Shown: positions 7,052-18,174, counted from the first letter of the stretch. The stretch: 64,000 nucleotides of DNA from Posidoniimonas corsicana (GCF_007859765.1 NZ_SIHJ01000002.1:1-64000), one strand, 5' to 3'. The notes: generated by a model not told the origin, from the letters alone. A program made the numbers and translations.

Positions 7052-10000
7052 ATGCGACACACGAAGCCAGCTTTTCGTTTCCTCACCTTCCCCCAGGCTG
7101 GGCTGCTAGCATGCCTGCTTGCGGCCATGCTGCTGTCGTCTACCGCCCCGCAGGCCGCACTTGCTCAGCCGGGCGATCAGCCCGACGCCGCCGAAGTCGC
7201 CGCGCCCGAGGCTGACGACGCGGCTACCGAGGAACAGGACGCCACCCCCGCGGTCGAAGAAGCCACGGAAGACACCCCGGCCGAAGGCGCCGATGCCGCG
7301 CCCGACCCGGCGCCGGCAGACGAGCCCGCCGACACCGATTCTGAAGCCGCAACGGATCCCGAAGATGCAGCCGCGGCTGCGACTGGCGCCGCTACGACCG
7401 GGCAAGACGCCCCTGCAACCGGCTTCGATTGGGCCAAGGCGTTGCTGATCCTGGCCGCCCTGGTGCTGCCGGTAGTCATCGGGAACTGGCTTGCCGGCCA
7501 GCTCAAGATGCCCGACCACGGCTGGAAGATTAGCCTGGTGCTCACGTCGGTTGCGGTCGGCGCGTTGATCGTCTCGACCGGTAAGTTCAAGGGCGGAACC
7601 GACCTGAGCGGCGGCACCACGCTGGTCTACGAGATCGCGGACAAGGACCGCATCATCGGCAGCGACGCCGAAGCCCCGCAGGACCCCGAGGCCGGCGCCG
7701 ACGGTAAGCAGAAGGTCAAGATCGACCAGGTCATCAACGCCCTCAAGATGCGCGTCGACCCGGCCGGCACCAAAGAGGTGGCGATCCGCTCCTACGGCGA
7801 CGACATCGAGGTGATTGTGCCTCACGCCTCGTCACAGGAGGAGTTGGACCACGTCAAGCGGATGCTGACCGACCTCGGCGAGCTCGAGTTCCGCATCACG
7901 GCCGACCCCCGCTGGCCCAACGACCGACCCATCATCGACGCGGCGCGGGAACTCCCGCCCAGCCAGAAGCGGGTGGAAATTGGCGGCCAGGAGCGGGCCC
8001 GCTGGGTCAAGTTCGACGAGCGCGAGTTCGGCGCCGGCGAGGGCCGGCTGGTCACCCGCGACGCGGGCTCCCGGCCCGAGGCGCTCGTGCTGATCGACCC
8101 GCTGAACGTCACGGGCGAGTACCTGACCAGCGCCCGAAGCGACTTTGACGAGTCCGGCCGGCCGGCCGTGAGCTTCCGGTTCGACGCCGCCGGCAGCGCC
8201 CGCTTCGGCCGCCTGACCGGCGAGAACCTGCCCAACGCCTCGGGCGACCGGCGGGCGCTGGGCATCATGCTGGACGAGGAGCTGATCTCGGCGCCCGGCA
8301 TCCGGACGCGGATCACCAACGACGGCCAGATCTCCGGCGGCGCCATGACCAAGGAGGAGGTCGACCGCATCGTAGCGGTGCTGGACGCGGGCAGCCTGCC
8401 GGCGGCCCTCAACAAGACGCCCATCAGCGAAGAAACCATCAGCGCCACCATCGGCGAGACCACCATCAAGCAGGGCAGCTACGCGATCACGGTGTCGCTG
8501 ATCGCGGTCCTGCTGTTCATCGTGCTGTACTACCGCTTTGCGGGCCTGGTGGCCTGCCTGGCGTTGGCGATCAACCTGCTGTTGGTGCTGGCGTTGATGG
8601 TCCTGTTCGGCGCCGCGTTCACCCTGCCCGGCCTGGCCGGTCTGGTGCTGACGGTCGGCATGAGCGTGGACGCCAACGTGCTAATCTTCGAGCGCATCCG
8701 CGAGGAGATGGCCCGCGGCGCCGCGTTGCGGATGGCCATCCGCAACGGCTTCGACCGGGCCACCACGACTATCGTCGACGCCAACGTCACGACGCTGATC
8801 ACGGGCGTTGTGCTGTACGCGATCGGCACCGACCAGATCCGCGGCTTCGCCGTGACGCTGATCCTGGGCATCCTGATGAGTATGTACTCGGCTATCTTCT
8901 GCTCGCGTGTGGTGTTCGACATCGCCGAGCGGAAGCGGTGGATCAAGTCGCTCCACTTCTCGCGGATGGTCGGCGACACCAGCATCGACTTTATCGGCAA
9001 GCGTGGCCTGGCGGCCGCGTTGTCGGTCGTGATCATCGGCATCGGCCTGTTCAGCGTGTTCGGGCGTGGCGGCGGCATCCTCGACATTGACTTCACCGGC
9101 GGGAGCAGCGTCACGCAGGTGCTGGCCGACGGCGTCGAGCTGAACGTCACTGAAATCCGCGAAAAGATCAGCCAGATCCCCATTGGCGAGGCCGAAGAGA
9201 AGTCTACCCTCGGCGACAGGAACCTGACGGTCACCGAGCGGGGCACGGACGGCAAGCGTTTCACAGTCCGAACCAGTGTCGACGATGTCGAGAAGGTCAA
9301 GTCGCTGCTAGCCGACGCCTTCGGCGACCAATTGCTGAAGAACTCGGTCCAGATCGGCGAGGTCGAGCCCTTCTCCGAAGCGGGCTTCGAGGGGTCGCAG
9401 GTCGAGCTAACGTTTAACGAGGGCGAGGCCTTCGCCGCCGACGACGGCATGTCGCACGACGCGCTGAAGGAACGCATCAAGGAGGTGCTGACCTCGCAGG
9501 GCGCCAAGGGCCTAGACCCGGTGCTCGAGAACCCCGACTACGTCGAGGACAGCAACCAGCGGTTCAAGACCTGGACCCTCAAGCTGCAGGGGCAGGACGC
9601 CGAGCAGACGCTGGCGGTCGCCAATCAGCTGCAGGAGGAGCTTGGTGATCAGCCCATCTTCCCGTTGGCCAACAAGATCGGCGGCAAGGTGGCCGGCGAC
9701 ATGCAGCGCAAGGCGATCCAGGCGATCGTGGTGAGCCTGCTCGGCATCATCGCCTACGTCTGGTTCCGGTTCCAGAACATCGCCTTCGGTCTGGCGGCGG
9801 TGGTCGCCCTGGTGCACGACGTGCTCGTCACGCTGGGCGCCGTGGCGGTTTCGGCGTACGTCGTGGACATGGTCCCCGCGTTGGCGTCGGCGCTGCAGAT
9901 CGACTCGTTCCAGATCAGCCTGACGCTGGTCGCCGCGTTCCTGACGATCATCGGCTACTCGCTGAACGACACCATCGTCATCTTCGACCGCATCCGCGAG

Positions 10001-10288
10001 GTGCGTGGCAAGAGCCCCAACCTGACCGTAGACATGGTGAACGCCAGCATCAACCAGACGCTCAGCCGCACGCTGCTGACGTCGATCACCACGCTGATTG
10101 TGGTGATCCTGCTGTACTTCTTCGGAGGCCCCGGCATCCACAGCTTCGCCTTCGCCCTAGTGGTGGGTGTGCTGGTGGGCACCTACAGCACGATCTTCAT
10201 CGCCTGCCCCGCGCTGCTGGCGATGGTGGGCGCCTCGCCCGACCCGGCGGCCAAGTCGACCAAGTCGTCGTCGGCCGACGCGGCCTAG
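7052..10288 (+). CDS. secDF: SecDF fusion protein translocase subunit
   Basis: 1078 aa, a natural fusion of SecD and SecF in one chain. After an N-terminal hydrophobic segment comes an Ala/Asp/Glu-rich stretch (about residues 40-125), two hydrophobic helices (KALLILAALVLPVVIGNWL and ISLVLTSVAVGALIV), then SecD: KGGTDLSGGTTLVYEI, the periplasmic P1 domain, and the membrane core GLVLTVGMSVDANVLIFERIREE. The SecF half starts near residue 640 (IDFIGKRGL, DIDFTGGSSV) and ends with FLTIIGYSLNDTIVIFDRIRE. The two D-containing helices carry the proton path known from SecDF. It uses proton-motive force to assist protein export. The acidic extension is unusual. Confidence 0.96.
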   Translation: MRHTKPAFRFLTFPQAGLLACLLAAMLLSSTAPQAALAQPGDQPDAAEVAAPEADDAATEEQDATPAVEEATEDTPAEGADAAPDPAPADEPADTDSEAATDPEDAAAAATGAATTGQDAPATGFDWAKALLILAALVLPVVIGNWLAGQLKMPDHGWKISLVLTSVAVGALIVSTGKFKGGTDLSGGTTLVYEIADKDRIIGSDAEAPQDPEAGADGKQKVKIDQVINALKMRVDPAGTKEVAIRSYGDDIEVIVPHASSQEELDHVKRMLTDLGELEFRITADPRWPNDRPIIDAARELPPSQKRVEIGGQERARWVKFDEREFGAGEGRLVTRDAGSRPEALVLIDPLNVTGEYLTSARSDFDESGRPAVSFRFDAAGSARFGRLTGENLPNASGDRRALGIMLDEELISAPGIRTRITNDGQISGGAMTKEEVDRIVAVLDAGSLPAALNKTPISEETISATIGETTIKQGSYAITVSLIAVLLFIVLYYRFAGLVACLALAINLLLVLALMVLFGAAFTLPGLAGLVLTVGMSVDANVLIFERIREEMARGAALRMAIRNGFDRATTTIVDANVTTLITGVVLYAIGTDQIRGFAVTLILGILMSMYSAIFCSRVVFDIAERKRWIKSLHFSRMVGDTSIDFIGKRGLAAALSVVIIGIGLFSVFGRGGGILDIDFTGGSSVTQVLADGVELNVTEIREKISQIPIGEAEEKSTLGDRNLTVTERGTDGKRFTVRTSVDDVEKVKSLLADAFGDQLLKNSVQIGEVEPFSEAGFEGSQVELTFNEGEAFAADDGMSHDALKERIKEVLTSQGAKGLDPVLENPDYVEDSNQRFKTWTLKLQGQDAEQTLAVANQLQEELGDQPIFPLANKIGGKVAGDMQRKAIQAIVVSLLGIIAYVWFRFQNIAFGLAAVVALVHDVLVTLGAVAVSAYVVDMVPALASALQIDSFQISLTLVAAFLTIIGYSLNDTIVIFDRIREVRGKSPNLTVDMVNASINQTLSRTLLTSITTLIVVILLYFFGGPGIHSFAFALVVGVLVGTYSTIFIACPALLAMVGASPDPAAKSTKSSSADAA

Positions 10289-10317
10289 CGGTCTCGACCA
10301 GCGACAGAACCTCCCAA

Positions 10318-10350
10318 GCCCCGCAGGAGCCACTCCTGCGTGGCTTTTTT
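10318..10350 (+). terminator. Rho-independent terminator of yajC-secDF
   Basis: GCCCCGCAGGAG pairs with CTCCTGCGTGGC (one mismatch) around a CCA-type loop and is followed directly by six T residues at 10345-10350, 30 nt after the secDF stop. This is a textbook intrinsic terminator. Confidence 0.85.
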
Positions 10351-10502
10351 CGTGCTTCGGCGGGTCTCGGGCGGACCCGATCGGCCGGCCTCAATGGCGG
10401 TGCGGCCTGCTGGCGCCGGGCCGCGACTCCTCTTGCCGGTCCGGGCGGCGCTCCCTATGCTCCCCCCGCTACAGAAGTCCCCCAACGCCCACGAGGTTGG
10501 CG

Positions 10503-11171
10503 ATGCCGCCCCAAACCCCTAGCCGTCTCCCCGCCGCGTGGCCCTCGCTGCTACTGGCGTCCCTGTGCCTGCTCCCGTCCGCCGGGTGCCCGGCGCTGAT
10601 CGCCTCGGGCGTGTACTTCTGGGAGGGCGGCAACCTGGTCGACGCCCAGTACGACGGGCTCGAGCAGCAACGCGTGGTGGTTTTCTGCCGGCCGCCGTCG
10701 TCCTCGACCTTCAGCCATGCGGGCGCCGCACGCGACATCTCCAAACGGGTCAGCAGCCTGCTGGAGCAGAACGTCTCGAAGATCGACGTTGTGCACCCTC
10801 AGGAAGTGGACCAGTGGATCGACGAGAACGACTCCGACGATTACCGGGCGCTGGGCAAGGCGGTGAAGGCCGACCGGGTGGTGCACATCGAGCTCGACCA
10901 TTTCGAGCTCTACAGCGGCAAGACCCTGTACCAAGGGACCGCGGAGGTCACCATCACCGTGCACGACATGCACGACAACGGCCGCCGGCTGTGGGACCGC
11001 GAGATGGGCGAGGTGCTGTTCCCCGAACACGGGGGCGTGCCGGTGCAGGAGCGGAGCGTGCAGTCGTTCCAGCGGCAGTACGTCGACATCCTAGCCGGCG
11101 AGATCGCCCGCCACTTCTACAAGCACGACCCGCACATCGCGTTCGCTGGCGACGCGCGGTCAATCCACTAG
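10503..11171 (+). CDS. Planctomycetal lipoprotein of unknown function
   Basis: 222 aa from the ATG at 10503; the frame is open upstream but lacks a signal there. The N-terminus is a lipoprotein signal peptide ending in the lipobox-like LLPSAGC. The mature part starts with a short hydrophobic stretch (PALIASGVYFWEGG), then a mixed alpha/beta domain in which conserved-looking segments are RVVVFCRPPS, VDVVHPQEVDQWID, ADRVVHIELDHFELY and GTAEVTITVHDM. These resemble planctomycetal lipoproteins that occur as single genes; I know of no assigned function. The 330 nt before it hold the secDF terminator and no other gene. Confidence 0.75.
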   Translation: MPPQTPSRLPAAWPSLLLASLCLLPSAGCPALIASGVYFWEGGNLVDAQYDGLEQQRVVVFCRPPSSSTFSHAGAARDISKRVSSLLEQNVSKIDVVHPQEVDQWIDENDSDDYRALGKAVKADRVVHIELDHFELYSGKTLYQGTAEVTITVHDMHDNGRRLWDREMGEVLFPEHGGVPVQERSVQSFQRQYVDILAGEIARHFYKHDPHIAFAGDARSIH

Positions 11172-11187
11172 CGCCGGCGCCTCGGGG

Positions 11188-12048
11188 CTACTCCTCGATT
11201 CTGGCGTCGAGCGTCACGAGCTCGTTGAACCGGTCGACGTTCGCCCGGCCGGTCCAGGCGATGCCGCGGAGCAGGAGGGCCCGGAAGGCCGGGTCGTCGA
11301 AAGTCCACATGTAGTGGCCCGGGATCGAAACGAACACCCGCCCCCTGCCCCGCTCAACCGTCCAGAACAGCGGCCGCGGTTTGCCCTCCTCCTCGGACGT
11401 CCCGATCAGCGTGAGGTCGCCCGGGTCGCCAGTGAGCCGCCAGTAGGCCTCGTCGACGAAGTCGACCCTGGCCAGGTTGCGGGCGATCGGGTGGTCGGCG
11501 CCGGGCGAGAAGTCAACGTGCAGGGGGCCGTGGCGGTAGCTGATGCTACCCCCCTTGCTGGCCAGGCCGATCCGTTTGGCGAACTCCGCCTCGCCGCCGC
11601 GGCCGTCGACGGCCCAGTGGATGTAGACCAAGCCGCCCCCGCGTGACAGGAACTTGTCGATCACGCGGGCGCGGTCGCTGTCCCAGCGGCCGCGTTGGAA
11701 GAAGACCATCACGTCGGCTTCCTCGGCCTGCTCCTCGGTCGGGAACTCCCACGCGTCGTCGACCTTGGTGTTGGCCGACCGCGAAAGCAAGGGGTTCCAC
11801 ACCTTCTGCCAGGCCGGGTAGTCGTGCTCTCCGGTCGAGTGGTCCTTGGGCCCGGCGACCAGCAGCACCTTCAGTTCCTTAGCTTCTTGCGGCGGCCGCG
11901 AGCCAGCCAGCAGGGCCCTGACCTCCTCTGGCGTGCGGGCCGGGGGCGGGGCTTTGTCGGGGTAGGTCGGCATGCGGAAGGAGGGCCCGTCAGCGAGGGC
12001 GTCCGTCACGCACAGCAGCGAGCAAACGAGCAGCGGGGTGATTCGCAT
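11188..12048 (-). CDS. Secreted ThuA-like domain protein
   Basis: 286 aa with a clear signal peptide (RITPLLVCSLLCVTDALA). The ThuA-like (class I glutamine amidotransferase-like fold) domain begins at LKVLLVAGPKDHSTGEHDYP and includes ADVMVFFQRGRWD, GGGLVYIHWAVDG, HPIARNLARVDFVDEAYW and PLFWTVERGRGRVFVSIPGHY. ThuA was named from a trehalose utilisation locus; in planctomycetes such domains often sit in secreted or membrane-associated proteins of unknown activity. It converges with the lipoprotein gene, 16 nt apart. A catalytic role is not demonstrated. Confidence 0.85.
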   Translation of the reverse strand: MRITPLLVCSLLCVTDALADGPSFRMPTYPDKAPPPARTPEEVRALLAGSRPPQEAKELKVLLVAGPKDHSTGEHDYPAWQKVWNPLLSRSANTKVDDAWEFPTEEQAEEADVMVFFQRGRWDSDRARVIDKFLSRGGGLVYIHWAVDGRGGEAEFAKRIGLASKGGSISYRHGPLHVDFSPGADHPIARNLARVDFVDEAYWRLTGDPGDLTLIGTSEEEGKPRPLFWTVERGRGRVFVSIPGHYMWTFDDPAFRALLLRGIAWTGRANVDRFNELVTLDARIEE

Positions 12049-12108
12049 TCCGCCAGTTCCTAGTGGAGAAGGTCTCGATTTGGGCCGAGCGCCGTCCGCG
12101 GCCCAACG

Positions 12109-12140
12109 AAAAAAGCCGCCGGGGGCGATCCCCGGCGGCT
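12109..12140 (-). terminator. Intrinsic terminator of the HMA-like lipoprotein gene
   Basis: Read on the minus strand: an 11-bp perfect stem (AGCCGCCGGGG with CCCCGGCGGCT), 5-nt loop, then a run of T residues. It lies about 36 nt after the stop of the HMA-like gene, so it is assigned to that transcript. Confidence 0.85.
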
Positions 12141-12175
12141 CCTATTGTACGCGGTTGCGTATCCGATTGCTCGGT

Positions 12176-12544
12176 TTAGGTCGCGTCCGCTTTGAGCGTT
12201 ACGTCCGTGAAGTCGGCCATCTCCAGCGCCTCGATCGCCTTCGAGGGGTCGAACAGGCCCTCCTTCTCCACGGCCACTTCGGCGGTCTTTGACTCGAGGT
12301 CGACCCGAACGTCCTTCACGCCGGGCTGCTTGGCCAGCGTCTCTCGCACCTTGGGAGTGCACATCACCTCGCAGTGCATAGAGGGGACCGTGAATGCCAC
12401 CGTGGGCAGCCCCTCGGTGTTGAAGTCAACGTCCTGCAACGTGCTGGAGCTGATTACCTGCGTCTTGTCGACGGCTCCGGTGGGCGACTCCGAACAGCCG
12501 ACCAGCAGGGACAGCATCAGGGCCGCGGCTGTGGTGCGCATCAT
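12176..12544 (-). CDS. HMA-like lipoprotein with a CX3C site
   Basis: 122 aa. Two adjacent ATGs follow GGAGAA; the first is used. The signal peptide ends in LSLLVGC, a lipobox, so the protein should be anchored in the membrane. The C-terminal part (from about residue 48) matches the heavy-metal-associated fold: FTVPSMHCEVMCTPKVRETLAKQ, then VKDVRVDLESKTAEV and a final AIEALEMADF helix. Classical HMA domains have CXXC after Met/Gly; here the two Cys are separated by three residues (HCEVMC). A periplasmic metal-binding or metallochaperone-like role is inferred. It has its own terminator. Confidence 0.8.
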   Translation of the reverse strand: MMRTTAAALMLSLLVGCSESPTGAVDKTQVISSSTLQDVDFNTEGLPTVAFTVPSMHCEVMCTPKVRETLAKQPGVKDVRVDLESKTAEVAVEKEGLFDPSKAIEALEMADFTDVTLKADAT

Positions 12545-12638
12545 CTCGGTTCTCCGTGTGTCGGTCTCGGTGGATTGGGGCAGGTAGCCCGTCGCATGCA
12601 AGTCTAGCTCAGCCGCCGGGCGGCTAACGTGCGTCAGA

Positions 12639-14132
<1,494 letters not shown>

Positions 14133-14162
14133 TCAAACGAGCCGCACCGCACGGCGAGGGCG

Positions 14163-15227
14163 TTACTCCGCAGCGCCGGCGGTAGTCTCCGCCAGCAAGC
14201 GATCGAGGATCACCTGCTGCGCCTGGCGGCAGCCGGCGTCGCCCTCGGCCCGCACGACTCCCAGGTGGCTGAACGGCAGCACGACGGTGTCGTCGACCCC
14301 GGCAAGCCGGCCGCGATCGATCGCCACCGCGCCGTCGCCCAGGCCCTCGACGACCTCATCCATGCAGCTCAGGGCGCGGTCGATGGCCGCGGCGTCGGCC
14401 TGCCATCCCGGCGTGCGGTCGGCCGTCCTGAGCAGCGTCTGGCGCACAAAGTACCGCTGCTCTTCGGCAAGCTGGGCCGATGAACCGAGCAGGACCGTGT
14501 ACGAAACGCCCTCCCGCCGCGGGCGTGAGTTCAGGTTCTGCAGGAACGCCGACCCTGGCCTCAGGTCGGTGGGCGCCTCGCTGAGGCCGTCGGCAATCGA
14601 CTCGCGGACCCGTCGCCACGGGTTGCCATCGCGACGGGCGAGCCAGTGCTCCCACACGTCGAGGCCGACCGCGTACCGCGCCAGCGACGAGCCATGGGTC
14701 GGCGGCGCGACCATGATGAGCCGCCGCACGTTGCCGGGGTAGAGTGCGTCGTCCTCGATGCACTCGCGGGCCACGAGGCCGCCCATGGAGTGCGTCACCA
14801 ACGCTACTTCGCGCTCTGGCCACTGCTTGGCGAAACACTTCAGCTCCGCCGACAGCAGTTCGGCCGACCGGCGGAGCGGCTGATCGTTCGGGTAAGCGAA
14901 CTGGCCGCACGGCAGCCCCGCCTGACGGGCGGGCCCCAGCAGCGGTCGGGTGTGGCCGGGCGTAGAATTGAAGCCGTGCAGCTGCACCACCACCGGCAGA
15001 TCAGCGGATGCCTGCTGCCAACCGGGCTCCATATGGATGGCGTAGCGGGCGCGGTCTTCGTCGCGGTCGACGCACTTGCGGAGCCAGCCACGCCAGCCGA
15101 GCCGCGGCGCGTCGGCCTGAGTCACGGCCGCGGGAGTCGACTCGGCAGCCGCGGTCCGCTGAACGGGCGCCGCGATCATCGCCGCCGCGAGTGCGCAGAG
15201 CGATAGTAAGAACCTAATCTGCTTCAT
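14163..15227 (-). CDS. Secreted alpha/beta-hydrolase (lipase/esterase-like)
   Basis: 354 aa with an N-terminal signal peptide (IRFLLSLCALAAAMIAAPV). The hydrolase core begins PVVVQLHGFNSTPGH and carries the nucleophile elbow THSMGGLVA (GxSxG), followed by RRLIMVAPPTHGS, typical of the PGAP1/lipase type. A catalytic His may be in VLPFSHLGV near the end; the acid is not assigned. Substrate is unknown (lipid or ester). It follows the HtrA-like gene by 9 nt on the same strand, so the two are probably co-transcribed from the recA side or from their own promoter. Confidence 0.82.
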   Translation of the reverse strand: MKQIRFLLSLCALAAAMIAAPVQRTAAAESTPAAVTQADAPRLGWRGWLRKCVDRDEDRARYAIHMEPGWQQASADLPVVVQLHGFNSTPGHTRPLLGPARQAGLPCGQFAYPNDQPLRRSAELLSAELKCFAKQWPEREVALVTHSMGGLVARECIEDDALYPGNVRRLIMVAPPTHGSSLARYAVGLDVWEHWLARRDGNPWRRVRESIADGLSEAPTDLRPGSAFLQNLNSRPRREGVSYTVLLGSSAQLAEEQRYFVRQTLLRTADRTPGWQADAAAIDRALSCMDEVVEGLGDGAVAIDRGRLAGVDDTVVLPFSHLGVVRAEGDAGCRQAQQVILDRLLAETTAGAAE

Positions 15228-15236
15228 CCAACTGCC

Positions 15237-16853
15237 TCAGCGGGTTGCGGGCAACGCCCCAACAGGGCGGGCGTTCTCGGGCGAATTGCCGGGGGTGAAC
15301 CGCAGCTTGACGCTGCCCCCGGCCTGCCGGACCGCTTGGCGGAATTCTTCGGGGCTGGCGACCCGCTGTCCAGACACGTGGCTGATAAACATGCCCGGCC
15401 GGACACCCTGGCGCCAAGAGACGCTGTCCTCGTCAACGTCCACCACCGCCACGCACCCCTCCTGATCGATGTAGCCCTGAGCCCCCGCCTGCGAGAGCAG
15501 GTCGGTGTCAACCGCCGTGGCGTAGTCGACATGGATCCCCTGCCAGGCGGGCCGCGGGCTGGTGACCACCTTCTCGCCCGGTACGAATATCTTGTCCAGC
15601 CGCACCGTCGTCTCGGTGGTGCGTCCCTGACGGGCGTACGTTAGCGGGGTCTCTACTCCGGGCGCGAGACCACCCACCACCAGTTGGAGCTGGTCGGTTC
15701 CTTCAAGCTGCTGCCCCGCGATCGCAAGCACGACATCAAACTTCTGCAGCCCCGCCCTTGCCGCGGCGCTGCCCTCATAGACGCGGTCAACGACCACGCC
15801 GGGCGTGTCGCCGCCCGCGAACGAGAGCTCATCCGGCTGAAACCCGATGCCCAGCAGGCCGTACTCCACCTCGCGGCCGGCGCTGAGGTCGTCGATGATC
15901 CGACGCATGACCTCATTCATGGGGATCGCGTAGCCGGCAGGCTGCTCGTGCCCCGCGATCGACGCCACACTGGTGGTCAGGCCTACCAGCCGCCCCTCAA
16001 GGTCTACCAACGCCCCGCCCGACGCGTTCCAGCCCAGCTTGGCGTCGGTCTGGATGAGGGTCCCCAGGTGGTGCAGCGTGGTGCGGAAGCTGTCGGTCCG
16101 CTTGGTGTTGTTGAGGTTCTCACCGCCCGGCGCCTTCTGTGCAAGGTTGGACACCATGCCGTAGCTGACGGTGGGCTGGCCATCGCTCTCGATCGCGAAC
16201 GGGTTGCCCACGGCAATCACCAGGCTGCCCTTCTTGAGCTGCTCGGCCCGACCGATCTCGACCGGCTTGAGTTTGTCGCTGCGTACCCGCAGCACCGCCA
16301 GGCTGCTGCGGGGATCGGCCCCGACAATCTCGGCCGGCAGCTGCTCGCCCTCGATTGTGGTGACGAAGTGGAGTTCGCCCGGCTTGACCACCAGGTACTG
16401 GGTCAAGATGAGCCCATCGGCGCTGATCACCACGCCTGCGCCGGTCACCTTCATCGTCGACGCGGTGGGGTCGTTGCGGCGGAACTGCTCGAGCGGATCG
16501 AGGCCCGGCAACCCCGCGTTCAACTCCTGCAGCGCACGCAGCTCGCCCGGCTGGAACTGCTGCCGCAAACGGGCTTGATCCCCAGGTTGCACGCCCGCGC
16601 GGGGCGTCGGCTTCGGGGCGCGAGACACCGCCACCACCGCCGGCTCTACCCGCTCGATCACGCTGATTAGGTTGGACTGAAACGCCGCCAGCAGCTCGCC
16701 CTGCCCCTCCGGCGCCGGCGCCTGCGACGACGCCCGCCCGCCAAGCAGGCAGCACGCAGTCATGCCGACGGCAGCCATAAGCCGGACGCGGGCTGGACTG
16801 CAGAAACGGTCCCGCCAAGTCGCGCGGGGGGTAGTGGTCGTGCCGTGCCTCAT
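15237..16853 (-). CDS. HtrA-like trypsin-fold protein with two PDZ domains, probably proteolytically inactive
   Basis: 538 aa. Signal sequence (VRLMAAVGMTACCLLGG), trypsin-like domain (about 70-325), PDZ1 (about 332-420) and PDZ2 (about 440-530). Against DegP/HtrA the order GAGVVISADG, DPRSSLAVLRV, GNPFA, IQTDAKLGW, NASGGALVD is clear. The position of the catalytic His (TNNHVV in HtrA) is Leu154 (TQYLVV), and that of the Asp (PRSD) is Ser184. Ser278 is kept. With His and Asp gone it should not work as a serine protease; a chaperone or scaffolding role through the PDZ domains is inferred. Gene start is the ATG at 16853, with a weak ribosome site. Confidence 0.85.
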   Translation of the reverse strand: MRHGTTTTPRATWRDRFCSPARVRLMAAVGMTACCLLGGRASSQAPAPEGQGELLAAFQSNLISVIERVEPAVVAVSRAPKPTPRAGVQPGDQARLRQQFQPGELRALQELNAGLPGLDPLEQFRRNDPTASTMKVTGAGVVISADGLILTQYLVVKPGELHFVTTIEGEQLPAEIVGADPRSSLAVLRVRSDKLKPVEIGRAEQLKKGSLVIAVGNPFAIESDGQPTVSYGMVSNLAQKAPGGENLNNTKRTDSFRTTLHHLGTLIQTDAKLGWNASGGALVDLEGRLVGLTTSVASIAGHEQPAGYAIPMNEVMRRIIDDLSAGREVEYGLLGIGFQPDELSFAGGDTPGVVVDRVYEGSAAARAGLQKFDVVLAIAGQQLEGTDQLQLVVGGLAPGVETPLTYARQGRTTETTVRLDKIFVPGEKVVTSPRPAWQGIHVDYATAVDTDLLSQAGAQGYIDQEGCVAVVDVDEDSVSWRQGVRPGMFISHVSGQRVASPEEFRQAVRQAGGSVKLRFTPGNSPENARPVGALPATR

Positions 16854-16910
16854 AGGCCTTCTGTTCGCATGGCCGACGGACGCTCCACCCCAGGGCGGGC
16901 CCGACGGCGG

Positions 16911-18086
16911 TTACTCTTCGGCGTCCTCGTCTTCTTTCTTCTCCGCGGCGACCTCACTGGGGGTCATCGCAAGCAGGTCGTCGAAGCCGCCCGCCGCCAG
17001 GACCTTGCTCTTGATCTCGTCGGCGACGCCCGGGTTCTCTTTTAGGTACAGGCGGGCTTTCTCTTTGCCCTGGCCGAGCTGGCTCTCGCCGTAGCGGAAC
17101 CAGGCGCCCGTGCGTCCAATGATCTTCTGCTCCAGCCCCAGGTCGATCAGGTCGCCCTCGTAGCTGATGCCATCTTTGTGCATCATGTCGAACTCGGCAA
17201 CGCGGAACGGCGGCGCCACCTTGTTCTTGACAATCTTGGTCCGCACCCGCTGGCCGACCACGTCCTCGCCGTCCTTCAGCTGGCCAATCCGCCGCACGTC
17301 GATCCGGCAGGACGAATAAAACTTGAGGGCCCGCCCGCCCGGCGTGGTTTCGGGACTGCCGAACATCACGCCGACCTTCTCGCGGATCTGGTTGATGAAG
17401 ATGACGGCGGTTTTGCTCTTGGCGATGGCGCCGGTCAGCTTCCGCATCGACTGGCTCATCAGCCGCGCCTGCAGGCCAACGTGCGAGTCGCCGATCTCGC
17501 CGTCCAGCTCCTTCTTGGGCACCAGAGCGGCCACCGAGTCGATGACGATCACGTCGACCGCGTTGCTCTTGATCAGCATCTCGGTGATGTGCATCGCCTC
17601 CTCGCCGTGGCTCGGCTGGCTCACCAAGAGGGTTTCCAGGTCCACGCCGATCTTCTTGGCCCAGCTGGGGTCGAGCGCATGCTCGGCGTCGATGAACGCG
17701 GCGATTCCGCCCTTCTTCTGTGCTTGGGCCACCACGTGCAGCGCCAGGGTGGTCTTGCCGCTGGACTCGGGGCCGAACACCTCAATGATCCGCCCGCAGG
17801 GGATGCCCTGCCCGCCCAAGGCCATGTCGAGCGACAGGCTGCTGGTCGAGATCCCCTCGATCCGGCGGTCCGACTCGCTGCCCAACGGCATGATGGCGCC
17901 CTCGCCGAACTGCTTCTCGATCGCGGCCACGGTGTGCCGCAGATCGTCGCTGTTCTCCAGGACACTTTCCATCAACGACTTCTTCTCCGGCTTGGCCGCC
18001 TTCTTGGACGTGGACTTGGACGCCTTTCCCCGCTTTGCCATACGATTCTTCGCCGATCCGTTGTTCACTGTTGCTGTAGAAACCAT
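16911..18086 (-). CDS. recA: DNA recombination protein RecA
   Basis: 391 aa from the ATG at 18086 (a second Met 15 residues in is possible). After a basic N-terminal extension ([20 protein letters not shown]) the RecA core shows the Walker A loop [44 protein letters not shown], and [16 protein letters not shown]. The C-terminus ends in an acidic tail ([10 protein letters not shown]). RecA binds single-stranded DNA, performs strand exchange and triggers LexA self-cleavage. A promoter with two near-palindromes lies upstream. The HtrA-like gene starts 57 nt downstream on the same strand. Confidence 0.98.
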   Translation of the reverse strand: MVSTATVNNGSAKNRMAKRGKASKSTSKKAAKPEKKSLMESVLENSDDLRHTVAAIEKQFGEGAIMPLGSESDRRIEGISTSSLSLDMALGGQGIPCGRIIEVFGPESSGKTTLALHVVAQAQKKGGIAAFIDAEHALDPSWAKKIGVDLETLLVSQPSHGEEAMHITEMLIKSNAVDVIVIDSVAALVPKKELDGEIGDSHVGLQARLMSQSMRKLTGAIAKSKTAVIFINQIREKVGVMFGSPETTPGGRALKFYSSCRIDVRRIGQLKDGEDVVGQRVRTKIVKNKVAPPFRVAEFDMMHKDGISYEGDLIDLGLEQKIIGRTGAWFRYGESQLGQGKEKARLYLKENPGVADEIKSKVLAAGGFDDLLAMTPSEVAAEKKEDEDAEE

Positions 18087-18174
18087 GCGACAAGTCCTTT
18101 TATGGTGGAGGTTTACGGATGTTTCAACCCATCCGTGCCGAGATTGCCGTCGGGCTCAGACCGGCGAACGACGA

